The notes under the pieces: model-generated
The model's database searches: none
What the model was told of the DNA's origin: nothing
What the model saw: the letters and a program-made list of their open reading frames with translations, nothing else
Position numbers and translations under genes: made by a program
Assembly: GCF_000153345.1 (NCBI RefSeq)
Contig: NZ_CH724125.1
Coordinates: 1,511,021 to 1,550,774, forward strand
Direction: 5' to 3'
DNA length: 39,754 bases
DNA from: Neptuniibacter caesariensis
Lineage (GTDB): Bacteria; Pseudomonadota; Gammaproteobacteria; Pseudomonadales; Balneatricaceae
Part shown: in pieces, positions 1 to 7,382 of the stretch
Numbering within the stretch: position 1 is the first letter of the stretch
How the letters are laid out: each line of letters begins with the position of its first letter

Positions 1-625
1 TGTCGAACTCTTCTGGAGACAACTCGCCAGTACCTTCTTGAACAGATGCACAATTGCTCAGCGGTGTATTTGTCAGCGGATCAATTTCATTACCGCCACT
101 CATACCATGCAAATTCATGTCTTCCCAAGAACAGTTTGCTGTAACAACACCCTGTAATGGACCCAACACGTTAGGCATACCCACATCTTTAAATACTGCG
201 TTGTTCACGCCCCATGGACGGGAATCATCAGCATAGAAGCTGCGCAGGTAAGTGTACAACCAGTCAGGACCACGCAGACGCGCTTCCAGAGTCAGATCTG
301 GTGGAGGGTTACCGAACCACTTACCAGCATCCGCTTTAGACATAGAGATTGTCATCTGCTCACCAACCTTGGTATCACCAAAGATCATGTGCTCAGCTAC
401 AAGCTCAGGGTTCATACCCAGATCCACTGCTGCACGCTCATAGCGCTGATATTCAGCAGAGTGACAGCCCAAGCAGTAGTTTACGAATGTCTTCATACCA
501 CGCTGCAGAGATGCCTGGTTATGCAGATCAACATCCATCTCATCTAGGTGACCTTTAGCGCCACCTGCGGCAAATGCTGTCATCGGCAGCATCGCCACTA
601 CTAATGCAATAAGAAACTTTTTCAT
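1..625 (-). CDS. petC: Cytochrome c1 (partial, runs off left edge)
   Basis: Cytochrome c1 of the ubiquinol-cytochrome c reductase (bc1, complex III), carrying electrons from the Rieske protein to cytochrome c on the periplasmic side. The translation begins MKKFLIALVVAMLPMTAFA, a clear Sec signal peptide, followed by a covalent haem site CLGCH (CxxCH) about 50 residues in, and later the conserved region DLTLEARLRGPDWLYTYLRSF. The C-terminal membrane anchor lies outside the window, so the gene is incomplete by truncation only. The start ATG overlaps the petB stop by one base (TAATG), implying translational coupling in petABC. Confident from the haem motif and operon position. Confidence 0.96.
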   Translation of the reverse strand, partial: MKKFLIALVVAMLPMTAFAAGGAKGHLDEMDVDLHNQASLQRGMKTFVNYCLGCHSAEYQRYERAAVDLGMNPELVAEHMIFGDTKVGEQMTISMSKADAGKWFGNPPPDLTLEARLRGPDWLYTYLRSFYADDSRPWGVNNAVFKDVGMPNVLGPLQGVVTANCSWEDMNLHGMSGGNEIDPLTNTPLSNCASVQEGTGELSPEEFD

Positions 626-1872
626 TAGCCTGTAACCCTTTCTGGAACCGGTTTAGTACTTTCCATTCTGGTGTAGAACGGCATCAGGAAGAAGTATGCG
701 AAGTAAAGCGCAGTACAGATCTGAGCCACCAGTGTACGAGTCGGTGTAGAAGAAACAACACCCAGGTAACCAAGGATGACGAAGCTCACACAGAAGATGA
801 CCAGCATCACCTTACTCATCCAGCCCTTGTAACGAATAGACTTAACAGGGCTACGATCCAGCCAAGGCAGTACAAACAGGATAGCAATCGCTGCACCCAT
901 CACAACAACACCTGGGAACTGAGAACCCAGAATTGGCGGAATCGCACGCAGCATCGCGTAGAATGGCGTGAAGTACCAAACAGGCGCTATATGCTCAGGC
1001 GTTTTCAGCGGGTTAGCAGGCTCGAAGTTAGGTGCTTCAATCAGGTAACCGCCACCTTCAGGGAAGAAGAAGATAACCGCACAGAACACAAACAAGAACA
1101 CAACCACACCCACAATATCTTTAACAGAGTAGTAAGGGTGGAATGGAATACCATCAACAGGTACGCCGTTCTCATCTTTGTTGTCTTTGATCTCGATACC
1201 ATCTGGGTTGTTAGAACCCACTTCATGCAGAGCAATAATGTGCAGTACAACAAGCGCCAGCAGTACGATTGGCAGAGCAACAACGTGCAGAGAGAAGAAA
1301 CGGTTCAGAGTGATACCTGAGATCAGGTAGTCACCACGAATCCACTCAGCCAGCTCAGGACCAATGTATGGAACAGCAGCAAACAGAGATACGATTACCT
1401 GCGCACCCCAGTAAGACATCTGTCCCCATGGTAGCAGGTAGCCCATGAATGCTTCAGCCATCAGCGCCAGGTAGATTGTCATACCAAACAGCCATACCAG
1501 CTCACGAGGCTTACGGTATGAACCGTACATCATGCCACGCAGCATGTGCAGGTAAACAACTACGAAAAATGCAGACGCACCGGTGGAGTGCATATAACGC
1601 AGCAACCAACCGTATTCAACGTCACGCATGATATATTCGATAGACGCAAACGCACCTTCCGCAGAAGGGTTGTAAGACATAGTCAGCCAGATACCCGTCA
1701 GGATCTGGTTAACCAGCACTAACAGTGCCAGGGAACCAAAGAAATACCAGAAGTTGAAGTTCTTTGGTGCGTAGTATTTAGACAGGTGATCTTCCCACAT
1801 TGCTGTCGCAGGGAAACGATCATCAATCCAACCCATGATACCTGGGTTTCCTTTATTACGAGTGCCAGCCAT
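625..1872 (-). CDS. petB: Cytochrome b of the bc1 complex
   Basis: Membrane subunit of complex III, oxidising ubiquinol at Qo and reducing ubiquinone at Qi. The 415-residue protein has the expected helices and the two haem-ligand histidine pairs: His95/His109 (RYMHST, YLHML) and His196/His211 (FSLHVV, VLHII). The Qo motif at 297-300 reads PVWY rather than PEWY; this variant is known from beta/gammaproteobacterial cytochromes b, so it is a lineage marker and not damage. The length is usual for a stand-alone cytochrome b not fused to c1. It overlaps the stop of petA and the start of petC by a few bases, as part of one transcript. Confidence 0.98.
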   Translation of the reverse strand: MAGTRNKGNPGIMGWIDDRFPATAMWEDHLSKYYAPKNFNFWYFFGSLALLVLVNQILTGIWLTMSYNPSAEGAFASIEYIMRDVEYGWLLRYMHSTGASAFFVVVYLHMLRGMMYGSYRKPRELVWLFGMTIYLALMAEAFMGYLLPWGQMSYWGAQVIVSLFAAVPYIGPELAEWIRGDYLISGITLNRFFSLHVVALPIVLLALVVLHIIALHEVGSNNPDGIEIKDNKDENGVPVDGIPFHPYYSVKDIVGVVVFLFVFCAVIFFFPEGGGYLIEAPNFEPANPLKTPEHIAPVWYFTPFYAMLRAIPPILGSQFPGVVVMGAAIAILFVLPWLDRSPVKSIRYKGWMSKVMLVIFCVSFVILGYLGVVSSTPTRTLVAQICTALYFAYFFLMPFYTRMESTKPVPERVTG

Positions 1873-2471
1873 TATGCAGTCTCCTGATCTACACCAACGA
1901 TGATCACATTGTCGCTCTCATAGTGATGAGGCGGGATCACAAGGTTACTTGGAGCCGGGGAAGCATTCATTACACGACCAGACAGGTCAAAACGAGAACC
2001 GTGGCATGGGCAGTAGTAACCGCCAACCCAGTCTTCACCCTGTCCTGAAGCAACACCCACCTCAGGTAGGTATGTCGGAGAACAGCCCAGGTGCGTACAG
2101 ATACCAACCAATACAGCGATATCTTCACGTAGTGCACGCGCTGGAGTTTTTGGAATGTAATCAGGCTGCTGTGCCGCATTTTCCGAATTTGGATCCTGCA
2201 GGTTATCTAGCTTAGCCAGATTCGCCAGGGCTTCTTCGCCGCGGCGAACAATCCATACTGGCTTACCACGCCATTTAACAACCGTCTGCTGACCAGGCTC
2301 CAACTTACTTACGTCCACCTTAACAGGCGCACCAGCAGTTTTTGCCTTTGCACTTGGGTTCCAGGAAGCTACGAATGGGACAGCTGCTCCTACAGCACCA
2401 ACCGCACCAACTGCGGATGTAGCACCGATCAGGAGACGGCGCCGACCCTTATTCACGCCATCATTGCTCAT
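1872..2471 (-). CDS. petA: Rieske iron-sulfur subunit of the bc1 complex
   Basis: The 2Fe-2S Rieske protein of complex III, which moves electrons from Qo to cytochrome c1. The N-terminus has a twin-arginine-like stretch (KGRRRLLIGA) and a Gly/Ala-rich hydrophobic anchor through about residue 35. Cluster ligands are Cys125 and His127 in CTHLGC, and Cys154 and His157 in CPCHGS; Cys130 and Cys156 would form the stabilising disulfide. The 199-residue length is normal. The ATG at 2471 is preceded by a strong GAGGGGAG ribosome site. It is the first gene of petABC; a perfect inverted repeat lies about 35 bases upstream of the start. Confidence 0.98.
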   Translation of the reverse strand: MSNDGVNKGRRRLLIGATSAVGAVGAVGAAVPFVASWNPSAKAKTAGAPVKVDVSKLEPGQQTVVKWRGKPVWIVRRGEEALANLAKLDNLQDPNSENAAQQPDYIPKTPARALREDIAVLVGICTHLGCSPTYLPEVGVASGQGEDWVGGYYCPCHGSRFDLSGRVMNASPAPSNLVIPPHHYESDNVIIVGVDQETA

Positions 2472-2504
2472 TAAGATTATCTCCCCTCAATCGACCTTAT
2501 TTTT

Positions 2505-2526
2505 TATTTCAGCAGGTGCTGAAATA
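2505..2526 (-). promoter_or_regulatory. Perfect 10-bp inverted repeat upstream of petA
   Basis: TATTTCAGCA and TGCTGAAATA form a perfect inverted repeat with a two-base centre, and one further T-A pair extends it. It lies between the petA ribosome site and the likely promoter. There is no uridine tract after it on the petA strand, so it does not look like a terminator. It could be an operator for a dimeric regulator or a 5' leader hairpin. The remaining bases between 2472 and 2667 are AT-rich leader and promoter DNA in which I cannot place -35/-10 boxes convincingly. Confidence 0.5.
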
Positions 2527-2667
2527 AGCTGGCCGCTAAGAATTGTAAAGCTACGAATTCGTCTATCTTAAAAATGGCCCAAATAGTAAAGAAATTACCC
2601 CTTTCTTACAAGGTGAATTACCGTTTTTCGGGGCAAGTTAGGCCAAAGTATTGACTTGATACATGGC

Positions 2668-2706
2668 AAAAAAAAACGCCTGCTCCCAAAGGAGTAGGCG
2701 TTTTTT
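2668..2706 (-). terminator. Intrinsic terminator after rpsI
   Basis: A ten-pair stem (CGCCTACTCC with GGAGCAGGCG as read on the minus strand, one G-U pair) with a four-base loop is followed by a run of nine uridines. It sits about 25 bases past the rpsI stop. A T run on the other side makes it bidirectional in form. It separates rplM-rpsI from petABC, which therefore needs its own promoter. Confidence 0.9.
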
Positions 2707-2730
2707 CTGAATCCGGATTTCTCGGCGAAA

Positions 2731-3123
2731 TTAACGCTTGGAGAACTGTGGCTTCTTACGTGCTTTACGCAGACCAACTTTCTTACGCTCAACCATACGA
2801 GCGTCACGAGTAACGTAACCCGCTTCACGCAGTGCTGGACGCAGAGTCTCATCGAATTCCATCAGGGCACGAGTGATACCGTGACGAATTGCACCAGCCT
2901 GACCGAAGCCGCCGCCGCCTTTTACAGTAACCACAACGTCGAAAGCTTCCAGATTGTTAGTCAGTTCTAGTGGCTGACGAACGATCATGCGAGCTGTTTC
3001 ACGACCGAAGTACTCTTCGATAGCTTTGTTGTTAATTGTGATTGCACCTGTACCTGGACGCAGGAAAACACGAGCAGTAGAAGTTTTACGACGACCTGTA
3101 CCGTAATACTGTGTAGTAGACAT
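2731..3123 (-). CDS. rpsI: 30S ribosomal protein S9
   Basis: Small-subunit protein S9, whose C-terminal tail reaches the P-site tRNA. The 130-residue protein starts with the family pattern [16 protein letters not shown], contains [15 protein letters not shown], and ends with the basic tail RKKPQFSKR. It is the second gene of the universal rplM-rpsI pair, 14 bases after rplM, and is followed by an intrinsic terminator. Confidence 0.99.
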   Translation of the reverse strand: MSTTQYYGTGRRKTSTARVFLRPGTGAITINNKAIEEYFGRETARMIVRQPLELTNNLEAFDVVVTVKGGGGFGQAGAIRHGITRALMEFDETLRPALREAGYVTRDARMVERKKVGLRKARKKPQFSKR

Positions 3124-3137
3124 GATTTTCCTTCCCC

Positions 3138-3566
3138 TTAGATGTTCAGTTCTTTAGGCTGCTGAGCCTGGTGCGGATGTTCTGCACCAGCGTAAACTTT
3201 CAGCTTAGCGTACATAGCGCGACCCAGAGGACCTTTTGGCAGCATGCCTTTAACAGCCAGCTCGATAGTGCGCTCAGGGAAAGTTTCTACCATTTTTTCG
3301 AAAGAAGCTTCTTTCAGACCACCTGGGAAGCCAGTGTGGTGGTAGTAAGTTTTATCCTTACGCTTGTTACCAGTAACGCCTACTTTCTCAGCGTTAACAA
3401 CTACGATGTAGTCACCAGTATCAACGTGTGGAGTGTATTCTGGCTTATGCTTACCACGCAGACGGCGTGCAATTTCAGTAGCCAGACGACCCAGAGTTTT
3501 ACCTTCTGCGTCAACAACGTACCAGTCGCGTTTTACTTCGGCTGGCTTAGCGACGAATGTTTTCAT
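3138..3566 (-). CDS. rplM: 50S ribosomal protein L13
   Basis: Large-subunit protein L13, an early-assembly 23S rRNA binder. The 142 residues match the family throughout ([20 protein letters not shown] at the N-terminus, [22 protein letters not shown] near the C-terminus). First gene of rplM-rpsI. In E. coli the rplM mRNA leader is the target of L13 autoregulation; here the leader carries a perfect 18-bp palindrome at 3600-3617 that could play a similar part, but this is inference. Confidence 0.99.
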   Translation of the reverse strand: MKTFVAKPAEVKRDWYVVDAEGKTLGRLATEIARRLRGKHKPEYTPHVDTGDYIVVVNAEKVGVTGNKRKDKTYYHHTGFPGGLKEASFEKMVETFPERTIELAVKGMLPKGPLGRAMYAKLKVYAGAEHPHQAQQPKELNI

Positions 3567-3599
3567 CTGTATAGCCTTTTACTTGGCTCAGATCTCGTT

Positions 3600-3617
3600 G
3601 ATTTTATTAATAAAATC
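3600..3617 (-). promoter_or_regulatory. 18-bp palindrome in the rplM leader
   Basis: GATTTTATTAATAAAATC is a perfect palindrome 33 bases upstream of the rplM start. In RNA it would fold as a short AU-rich hairpin or act as a dimer-protein site in DNA. The rplM promoter should lie further upstream (about 3620-3720), but no strong consensus boxes are visible. Confidence 0.4.
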
Positions 3618-3963
3618 GACCGATCTGACTTATAATTATTTGTTGCCTCAAGTGACTTAAGACAACTCTCTTTGCCCAAAATTTAAGCAAACCTAAACTT
3701 TGGGAGCGCGCATTATATATATGGTTACCAGATGCCGCAAGGGAAAAAGCAACCAGAAACACAATAAAACCAGATTCAAATCGCGACGGGGGTACCTGCC
3801 TCGAAAATCGGCGCAAGATGCACCACCCACACAGAGGATTCACCCTATGAACGGCAACTCAACGCGATTAACTGACATAAACCTCGCCGCGAGGGCGCGC
3901 CTCCTACATCGAATAGCTCCTCTGGGAGCGACGTTGCTATGCCCCTTGGGTACCCTCGTCGCG

Positions 3964-3992
3964 AAAAAAATGCGCCATAAGGCGCATTTTTC
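3964..3992 (-). terminator. Intrinsic terminator after zapE
   Basis: TGCGCC/GGCGCA stem with an ATAA loop, flanked by A7 on the left and T5 on the right, so it can end transcription in either direction. On the minus strand it lies about 20 bases beyond the zapE stop. It directly abuts the REP-like unit ending at 3964. Confidence 0.9.
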
Positions 3993-4013
3993 AATATTTA
4001 GTCTCAGCTTGCT

Positions 4014-5126
4014 TTAAGCCCTATGCTCGCGAGCCAGGTACTCATGCGACTGCATCTCTAGCAAACGACTCTGAGTTCGTTCGATTTCGAACTCCAGACG
4101 CCCTTCTGAATAGATCTCATGGATAGGCTTCTCAGCACTGATGATCAGCTTAACGCCGCTATCATAGAACTCATCGACCATATTGATGAATCGGCGCGCC
4201 GCATCATCATTTGAGCGACCAAGCTGCGGTACGTTACCCACCATTACAGCATGAAAAATCTTACCCAGCTCGATGTAATCATTCTGTGAACGAGGTCCTT
4301 CACACAGTTCCTTAAAATCAAACCAGACAACGTCTTCACAGCAACGGCGTGTTTGCATATTACGGCCATTGATATCCAGAACCTCAGCTTCAACCACCTC
4401 TTCCAGATCAGGTGCAAGGCTTTCAAAGCTTCGGTTAAGGCTCTTATCTGCCTCATCATCTAATGGGAAGTGATAAAGCTCAGCCTGCTCCAATGCTCGC
4501 AAACGGTAGTCGACACCACCATCCACATTTACAACTTCTGTGTAGCGATTAAGCATATCGATCGCAGGAAGGAAGCGCGCACGCTGCAAACCGTCCTTAT
4601 AAAGCCCATCAGGTACAATATTCGAAGTCGCAACCAAAGCCACGCCATTTTTGAATAGCTCTTGCAAAAGACCACCCAGAATCATGGCATCGGTGATATC
4701 TGTAACAAAGAACTCATCGAAACAGATAATTCTTGCTTCCTGAGCGTATTTTTTACCAATCTCAACTAACGGGTTAGCCGTACCATCCAGTTCTTTAAGC
4801 TCAGCATGTACACGCTGCATAAAGCGGTGGAAGTGAGTACGCATCTTCTGCTCAAACGGAAGACTGTCGTAAAAAGTATCCATCAGGTAAGTCTTACCAC
4901 GACCTACCCCACCCCAGAAGTACAAACCTTTAACCGGTTCTTTGACCTCCGGCTTTTTAAGCTTGCTCTTCAGGCGTCCCATCAAACCAACTTTAGGCGC
5001 TTCTTTCTGCGCTGCGACAAGATCATCATAAAGACGCTGCAAATGCTCTACAGCCATCTCCTGGGCTGGATCATAAGAGAAGTCATCCCGCTTGAGGTCT
5101 TGCTTGTATCTTTCTAATGGAGTCAT
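4014..5126 (-). CDS. zapE: Cell division ATPase ZapE (AFG1 family)
   Basis: AFG1-like P-loop ATPase; in E. coli ZapE acts on FtsZ rings under stress. The 370-residue protein has Walker A GGVGRGKT at 72-79, Walker B RIICFDEF at about 132-139, and the family N-terminus MTPLERYKQDLKRDDFSYDPAQ. Length is normal. Location next to rplM-rpsI is the usual gammaproteobacterial arrangement. It is followed by an intrinsic terminator and preceded by a repeat-filled gap, so it is probably a single-gene unit. Confidence 0.96.
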   Translation of the reverse strand: MTPLERYKQDLKRDDFSYDPAQEMAVEHLQRLYDDLVAAQKEAPKVGLMGRLKSKLKKPEVKEPVKGLYFWGGVGRGKTYLMDTFYDSLPFEQKMRTHFHRFMQRVHAELKELDGTANPLVEIGKKYAQEARIICFDEFFVTDITDAMILGGLLQELFKNGVALVATSNIVPDGLYKDGLQRARFLPAIDMLNRYTEVVNVDGGVDYRLRALEQAELYHFPLDDEADKSLNRSFESLAPDLEEVVEAEVLDINGRNMQTRRCCEDVVWFDFKELCEGPRSQNDYIELGKIFHAVMVGNVPQLGRSNDDAARRFINMVDEFYDSGVKLIISAEKPIHEIYSEGRLEFEIERTQSRLLEMQSHEYLAREHRA

Positions 5127-5470
5127 AAGAGAGTGCCAGTTTGATCTACTTTTTAAACAGCGCGAACTTTACCGGCGAAAGCACCATTTAGCAAATGCAA
5201 CATAAGGAGGGGGGTTTATTTAAGAGTCTAGGAATGAGCTTAGAGAAGCGAGTAAATCATCTCGCCGCGGGGGCGCGCCTCCTACAAAAAAATCACCACC
5301 CAGCGGAGAGGCATTTGCTATGCCCTAAGAAGAAGACTGTGGGAGCGACGTTGCATGCCTCTTGGGTGCCACCGTCGCGATTAATTAGCATAAGCCTCGC
5401 CGCAAGATGCGCCTCCTACCACTCACTCCCTGTGGGAGCGACGCCCTCGTCGCGATTAATAGTTAACTGA
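5127..5470. repeat. zapE-lrgB gap with REP-like repeat block 2
   Basis: Five REP-like units follow the zapE promoter region: inverted 5262-5286, a partial insert-only unit 5305-5326, direct long-form 5338-5380, inverted 5397-5419 and direct short-form 5431-5455 (TGTGGGAGCGACGCCCTCGTCGCGA). The short and long forms differ by a 19-base insert between GACG and CCCTCGTC. The block ends only a few bases from the lrgB stop and may double as its terminator. No gene is seen; the open frame over it is repeat sequence. Confidence 0.85.
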
Positions 5471-6181
5471 TCACAACCCCAGCAAAGGCACCAAAACAGG
5501 CAACATAAACGCCGTAAATGCCCCGGTCATCCCCATAGCCAAGCCACCAAATGCACCTGCTACCATACCGTATTCAAAGGCAAAAGCCGTACCCATGGCA
5601 TGCGCGCCTACACCGAGCACAAAACCTTTCACCGACTCATCTTTTATACCCAGAACCCGATAAACGAACGGCGCAATCAAACAACCCATGGCCCCTGTTA
5701 TTAATACCAGACCTGCCGCCAACGAAGGAAAGCCCCCCATTTTCTCAGCCACAGCAATGGCAATCGGTGAAGTCACCGACTTAGGGGCCAGTGTTAGCAA
5801 CAACTGATCACTCAAGCCAAACGCAACACCAATCATGATCGCTGAAACAGCGGCTACGATTGCCCCAACAACACAACCCACCAGCAGAGGCAGCAACAAA
5901 CGTTTAACAGTCGCCAGGTTGTCATAAAGCGGGATAGCTAAAGCAACAACCGCAGGCCCTAAAAGCAGATGAATATACTGCCCACCCTGCATATAAGTCG
6001 GATAATCAGTCTCGGTAAGCTTCAGTACAACAATGATCAACGACAAAGAAACCAAAACGGGGTGGAGAAAAGGAGTTTTACCCGCTTTAGCATTGACCCA
6101 TGAAGCACAGAGAAAGACCACCAGTGTAACCACCAGCCATAACACAGGGAAAGATTGGAAGTGATTCCAAAACTCAATCAT
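5471..6181 (-). CDS. lrgB: LrgB/CidB family inner-membrane protein
   Basis: Polytopic membrane protein of the LrgB family, partner of LrgA; these pairs are linked to control of murein hydrolase activity, cell lysis and, in some bacteria, pyruvate or glycolate movement. The 236 residues are almost entirely hydrophobic helices, with conserved blocks LLGPAVVALAIPLYDN, ALAPKSVTSPIAIAVAEKMGG and GVGAHAMGTAFAFE. It overlaps the lrgA stop by eight bases, so the two are coupled. The substrate here cannot be read from sequence. Confidence 0.93.
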   Translation of the reverse strand: MIEFWNHFQSFPVLWLVVTLVVFLCASWVNAKAGKTPFLHPVLVSLSLIIVVLKLTETDYPTYMQGGQYIHLLLGPAVVALAIPLYDNLATVKRLLLPLLVGCVVGAIVAAVSAIMIGVAFGLSDQLLLTLAPKSVTSPIAIAVAEKMGGFPSLAAGLVLITGAMGCLIAPFVYRVLGIKDESVKGFVLGVGAHAMGTAFAFEYGMVAGAFGGLAMGMTGAFTAFMLPVLVPLLGL

Positions 6182-6554
6182 CGCCCTCTCCCGAATTATT
6201 ACCTGATACTGCCTTTTCTTTCGAAAGCAGCTTCAGTAGCAAGGCCACAACAAACATGGTTACCAGGGTGCTCACAAACAACGCAATCAATAATTCCCCC
6301 CAATACACAGAGAGCAGCTCAAAATGAGTCATCAAGCCTACGCCCGCCGGCACAAGCAACAAAGGCAGCACTTTAAGTAATCCCTCTCCAGTCAGGCGAA
6401 GCCCCTCAGGTACCTCCCCCCGGATTATCAGCCCAATGAGCAACAGCACCATACCAACGACTGAGCCAGGGATAGGCACCTCCAATAGCGTCACCATCAA
6501 CTCCCCTAAGAGCTGACACACCAACAAAATCAGAAACCCATGAACCATACTCAC
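6174..6554 (-). CDS. lrgA: LrgA/CidA family holin-like protein
   Basis: A 126-residue protein with four predicted membrane helices and the family signatures QLLGELMVTLLEVPIPGSVVGM and LLVPAGVGLM. It is thought to oligomerise like a holin and to work with LrgB. Its start lies one base after the stop of the upstream GDT1-like gene, so all three are probably one transcript. No LytSR-type regulator is nearby in the window. Confidence 0.92.
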   Translation of the reverse strand: MSMVHGFLILLVCQLLGELMVTLLEVPIPGSVVGMVLLLIGLIIRGEVPEGLRLTGEGLLKVLPLLLVPAGVGLMTHFELLSVYWGELLIALFVSTLVTMFVVALLLKLLSKEKAVSGNNSGEGDD

Positions 6555-6555
6555 C

Positions 6556-7131
6556 TCAAAGCACCAACTGAGCTAACTGCCAGAAAGCGATACCCGCAAA
6601 AATAATAAAAAGCACACCCGCACCGCGATGTATCCACATAATGGAAAGCTTTTGGATCAACACCCGACCTACCCATACGCCCAACAAGGTAGTTACACAT
6701 AAAGCCGAGGTTCCTGCGAACCAAACCACCCAGGTGTTCTCAACCGCAGCCAGCCCCGCAACAGACAACTGGGTTTTATCCCCCAGCTCCGCAAGGAAGA
6801 TCAACGTAAAGACCGAAAGAAGAAGGTGCCTACCCATTTTAAGCTCGCCTTCGTCCTCCTCATCCTCCGCTCGGAGTGACTGAATACCAAATATCAAAAA
6901 CAATATCCCCACCAGCCCAAAAATCAAAGCATCAGGAAGATACAGGCTGATTGTCGCTCCAAACAGAACCGCCAAAAGGTTTAATGCAGAGAAAGCAGCG
7001 ATACTTCCAACCAGAACAGGTAACGCACGGTACCTGGCTGACAAGGTCATGCATACCAGTTGGCTTTTATCACCAAATTCCGCAAGAAAAATTAAAAGTG
7101 CAATATTTAGGTAGGTTACAAGCAAATCCAT
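6556..7131 (-). CDS. GDT1/UPF0016 (TMEM165 family) cation exporter
   Basis: Membrane protein of the UPF0016/GDT1 family; characterised bacterial members export Mn2+ (MneA in Vibrio, Mnx in cyanobacteria). The 191-residue protein has the duplicated signature twice: EFGDKS at 18-23 and ELGDKT at 115-120, each at the end of a helix, with six predicted helices and an acidic linker (EDEEDEGE) between the halves. The start codon lacks an obvious purine-rich ribosome site (CCCCCTG precedes ATG), so expression may be weak or the start unusual. I see no yybP-ykoY riboswitch upstream. Metal specificity is inferred. Confidence 0.9.
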   Translation of the reverse strand: MDLLVTYLNIALLIFLAEFGDKSQLVCMTLSARYRALPVLVGSIAAFSALNLLAVLFGATISLYLPDALIFGLVGILFLIFGIQSLRAEDEEDEGELKMGRHLLLSVFTLIFLAELGDKTQLSVAGLAAVENTWVVWFAGTSALCVTTLLGVWVGRVLIQKLSIMWIHRGAGVLFIIFAGIAFWQLAQLVL

Positions 7132-7382
7132 CAGGGGGTATCTGAATAGTTTATCTTTGAGACTGCAACTTTATATTTATTTCACTTAGAAACAATATAA
7201 TCCGACAATCTTGATGATATAATCCTATCTCAAACAGTGGATGTACAAACCCTAAAGGGTATGAGCACTATATAGAATTATAGGGATATATTGCTATGAA
7301 TAAGCAACGCTTACTATTATTTTCTTTTTCACAATCAATTCCAGGCAATTTCAATCTTTAGATCCACAAAGAATCTTCAGAT
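7132..7382 (+). promoter_or_regulatory. Intergenic region upstream of prsK
   Basis: Divergent control region between the GDT1 gene and prsK. A TATAAT lies at 7218-7223 on the plus strand but without a good -35 box. A perfect palindrome ACCCTAAAGGGT occupies 7249-7260. A short open frame, 7296-7361 (21 residues, MNKQRLLLFSFSQSIPGNFN), has AGGGA about ten bases ahead of its ATG and ends 21 bases before prsK; it might be a leader peptide, or chance. No sigma-54 promoter is seen here, so prsKR itself is probably not RpoN-dependent. Confidence 0.4.

Larger units (their letters stand above)
3567..4013. repeat. rplM-zapE intergenic gap with REP-like repeat block 1
   Basis: This gap holds the rplM promoter/leader side (3567 to about 3720), then REP-like units: a truncated inverted unit at 3781-3796 (matching TCGCGA with the GGTACC-containing insert), a degenerate unit at 3808-3832, an inverted unit at 3883-3907 (TCGCCGCGAGG with CGCGCCTCCTACA) and a direct long-form unit at 3921-3964 (GGGAGCGACG, 19-base insert, CCCTCGTCGCGA). 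The inverted-then-direct pairing is that of a BIME. Short open frames across the block are repeat read-through and are not genes. The zapE terminator follows immediately. Confidence 0.8.

Noticed and set aside
625-1870. PVWY in place of PEWY in cytochrome b as a possible active-site defect
   Set aside because: PVWY is a known Qo motif variant in beta/gammaproteobacterial bc1 complexes, so it is expected here.
3700-4017. Plus-strand open frame of 105 codons between rplM and zapE
   Set aside because: It runs through REP-like units and the zapE terminator, has no ribosome site and no recognisable protein content.
5195-5470. Plus-strand open frame of 91 codons downstream of lrgB
   Set aside because: Entirely made of inverted and direct REP-like units; codon pattern is that of the repeat.
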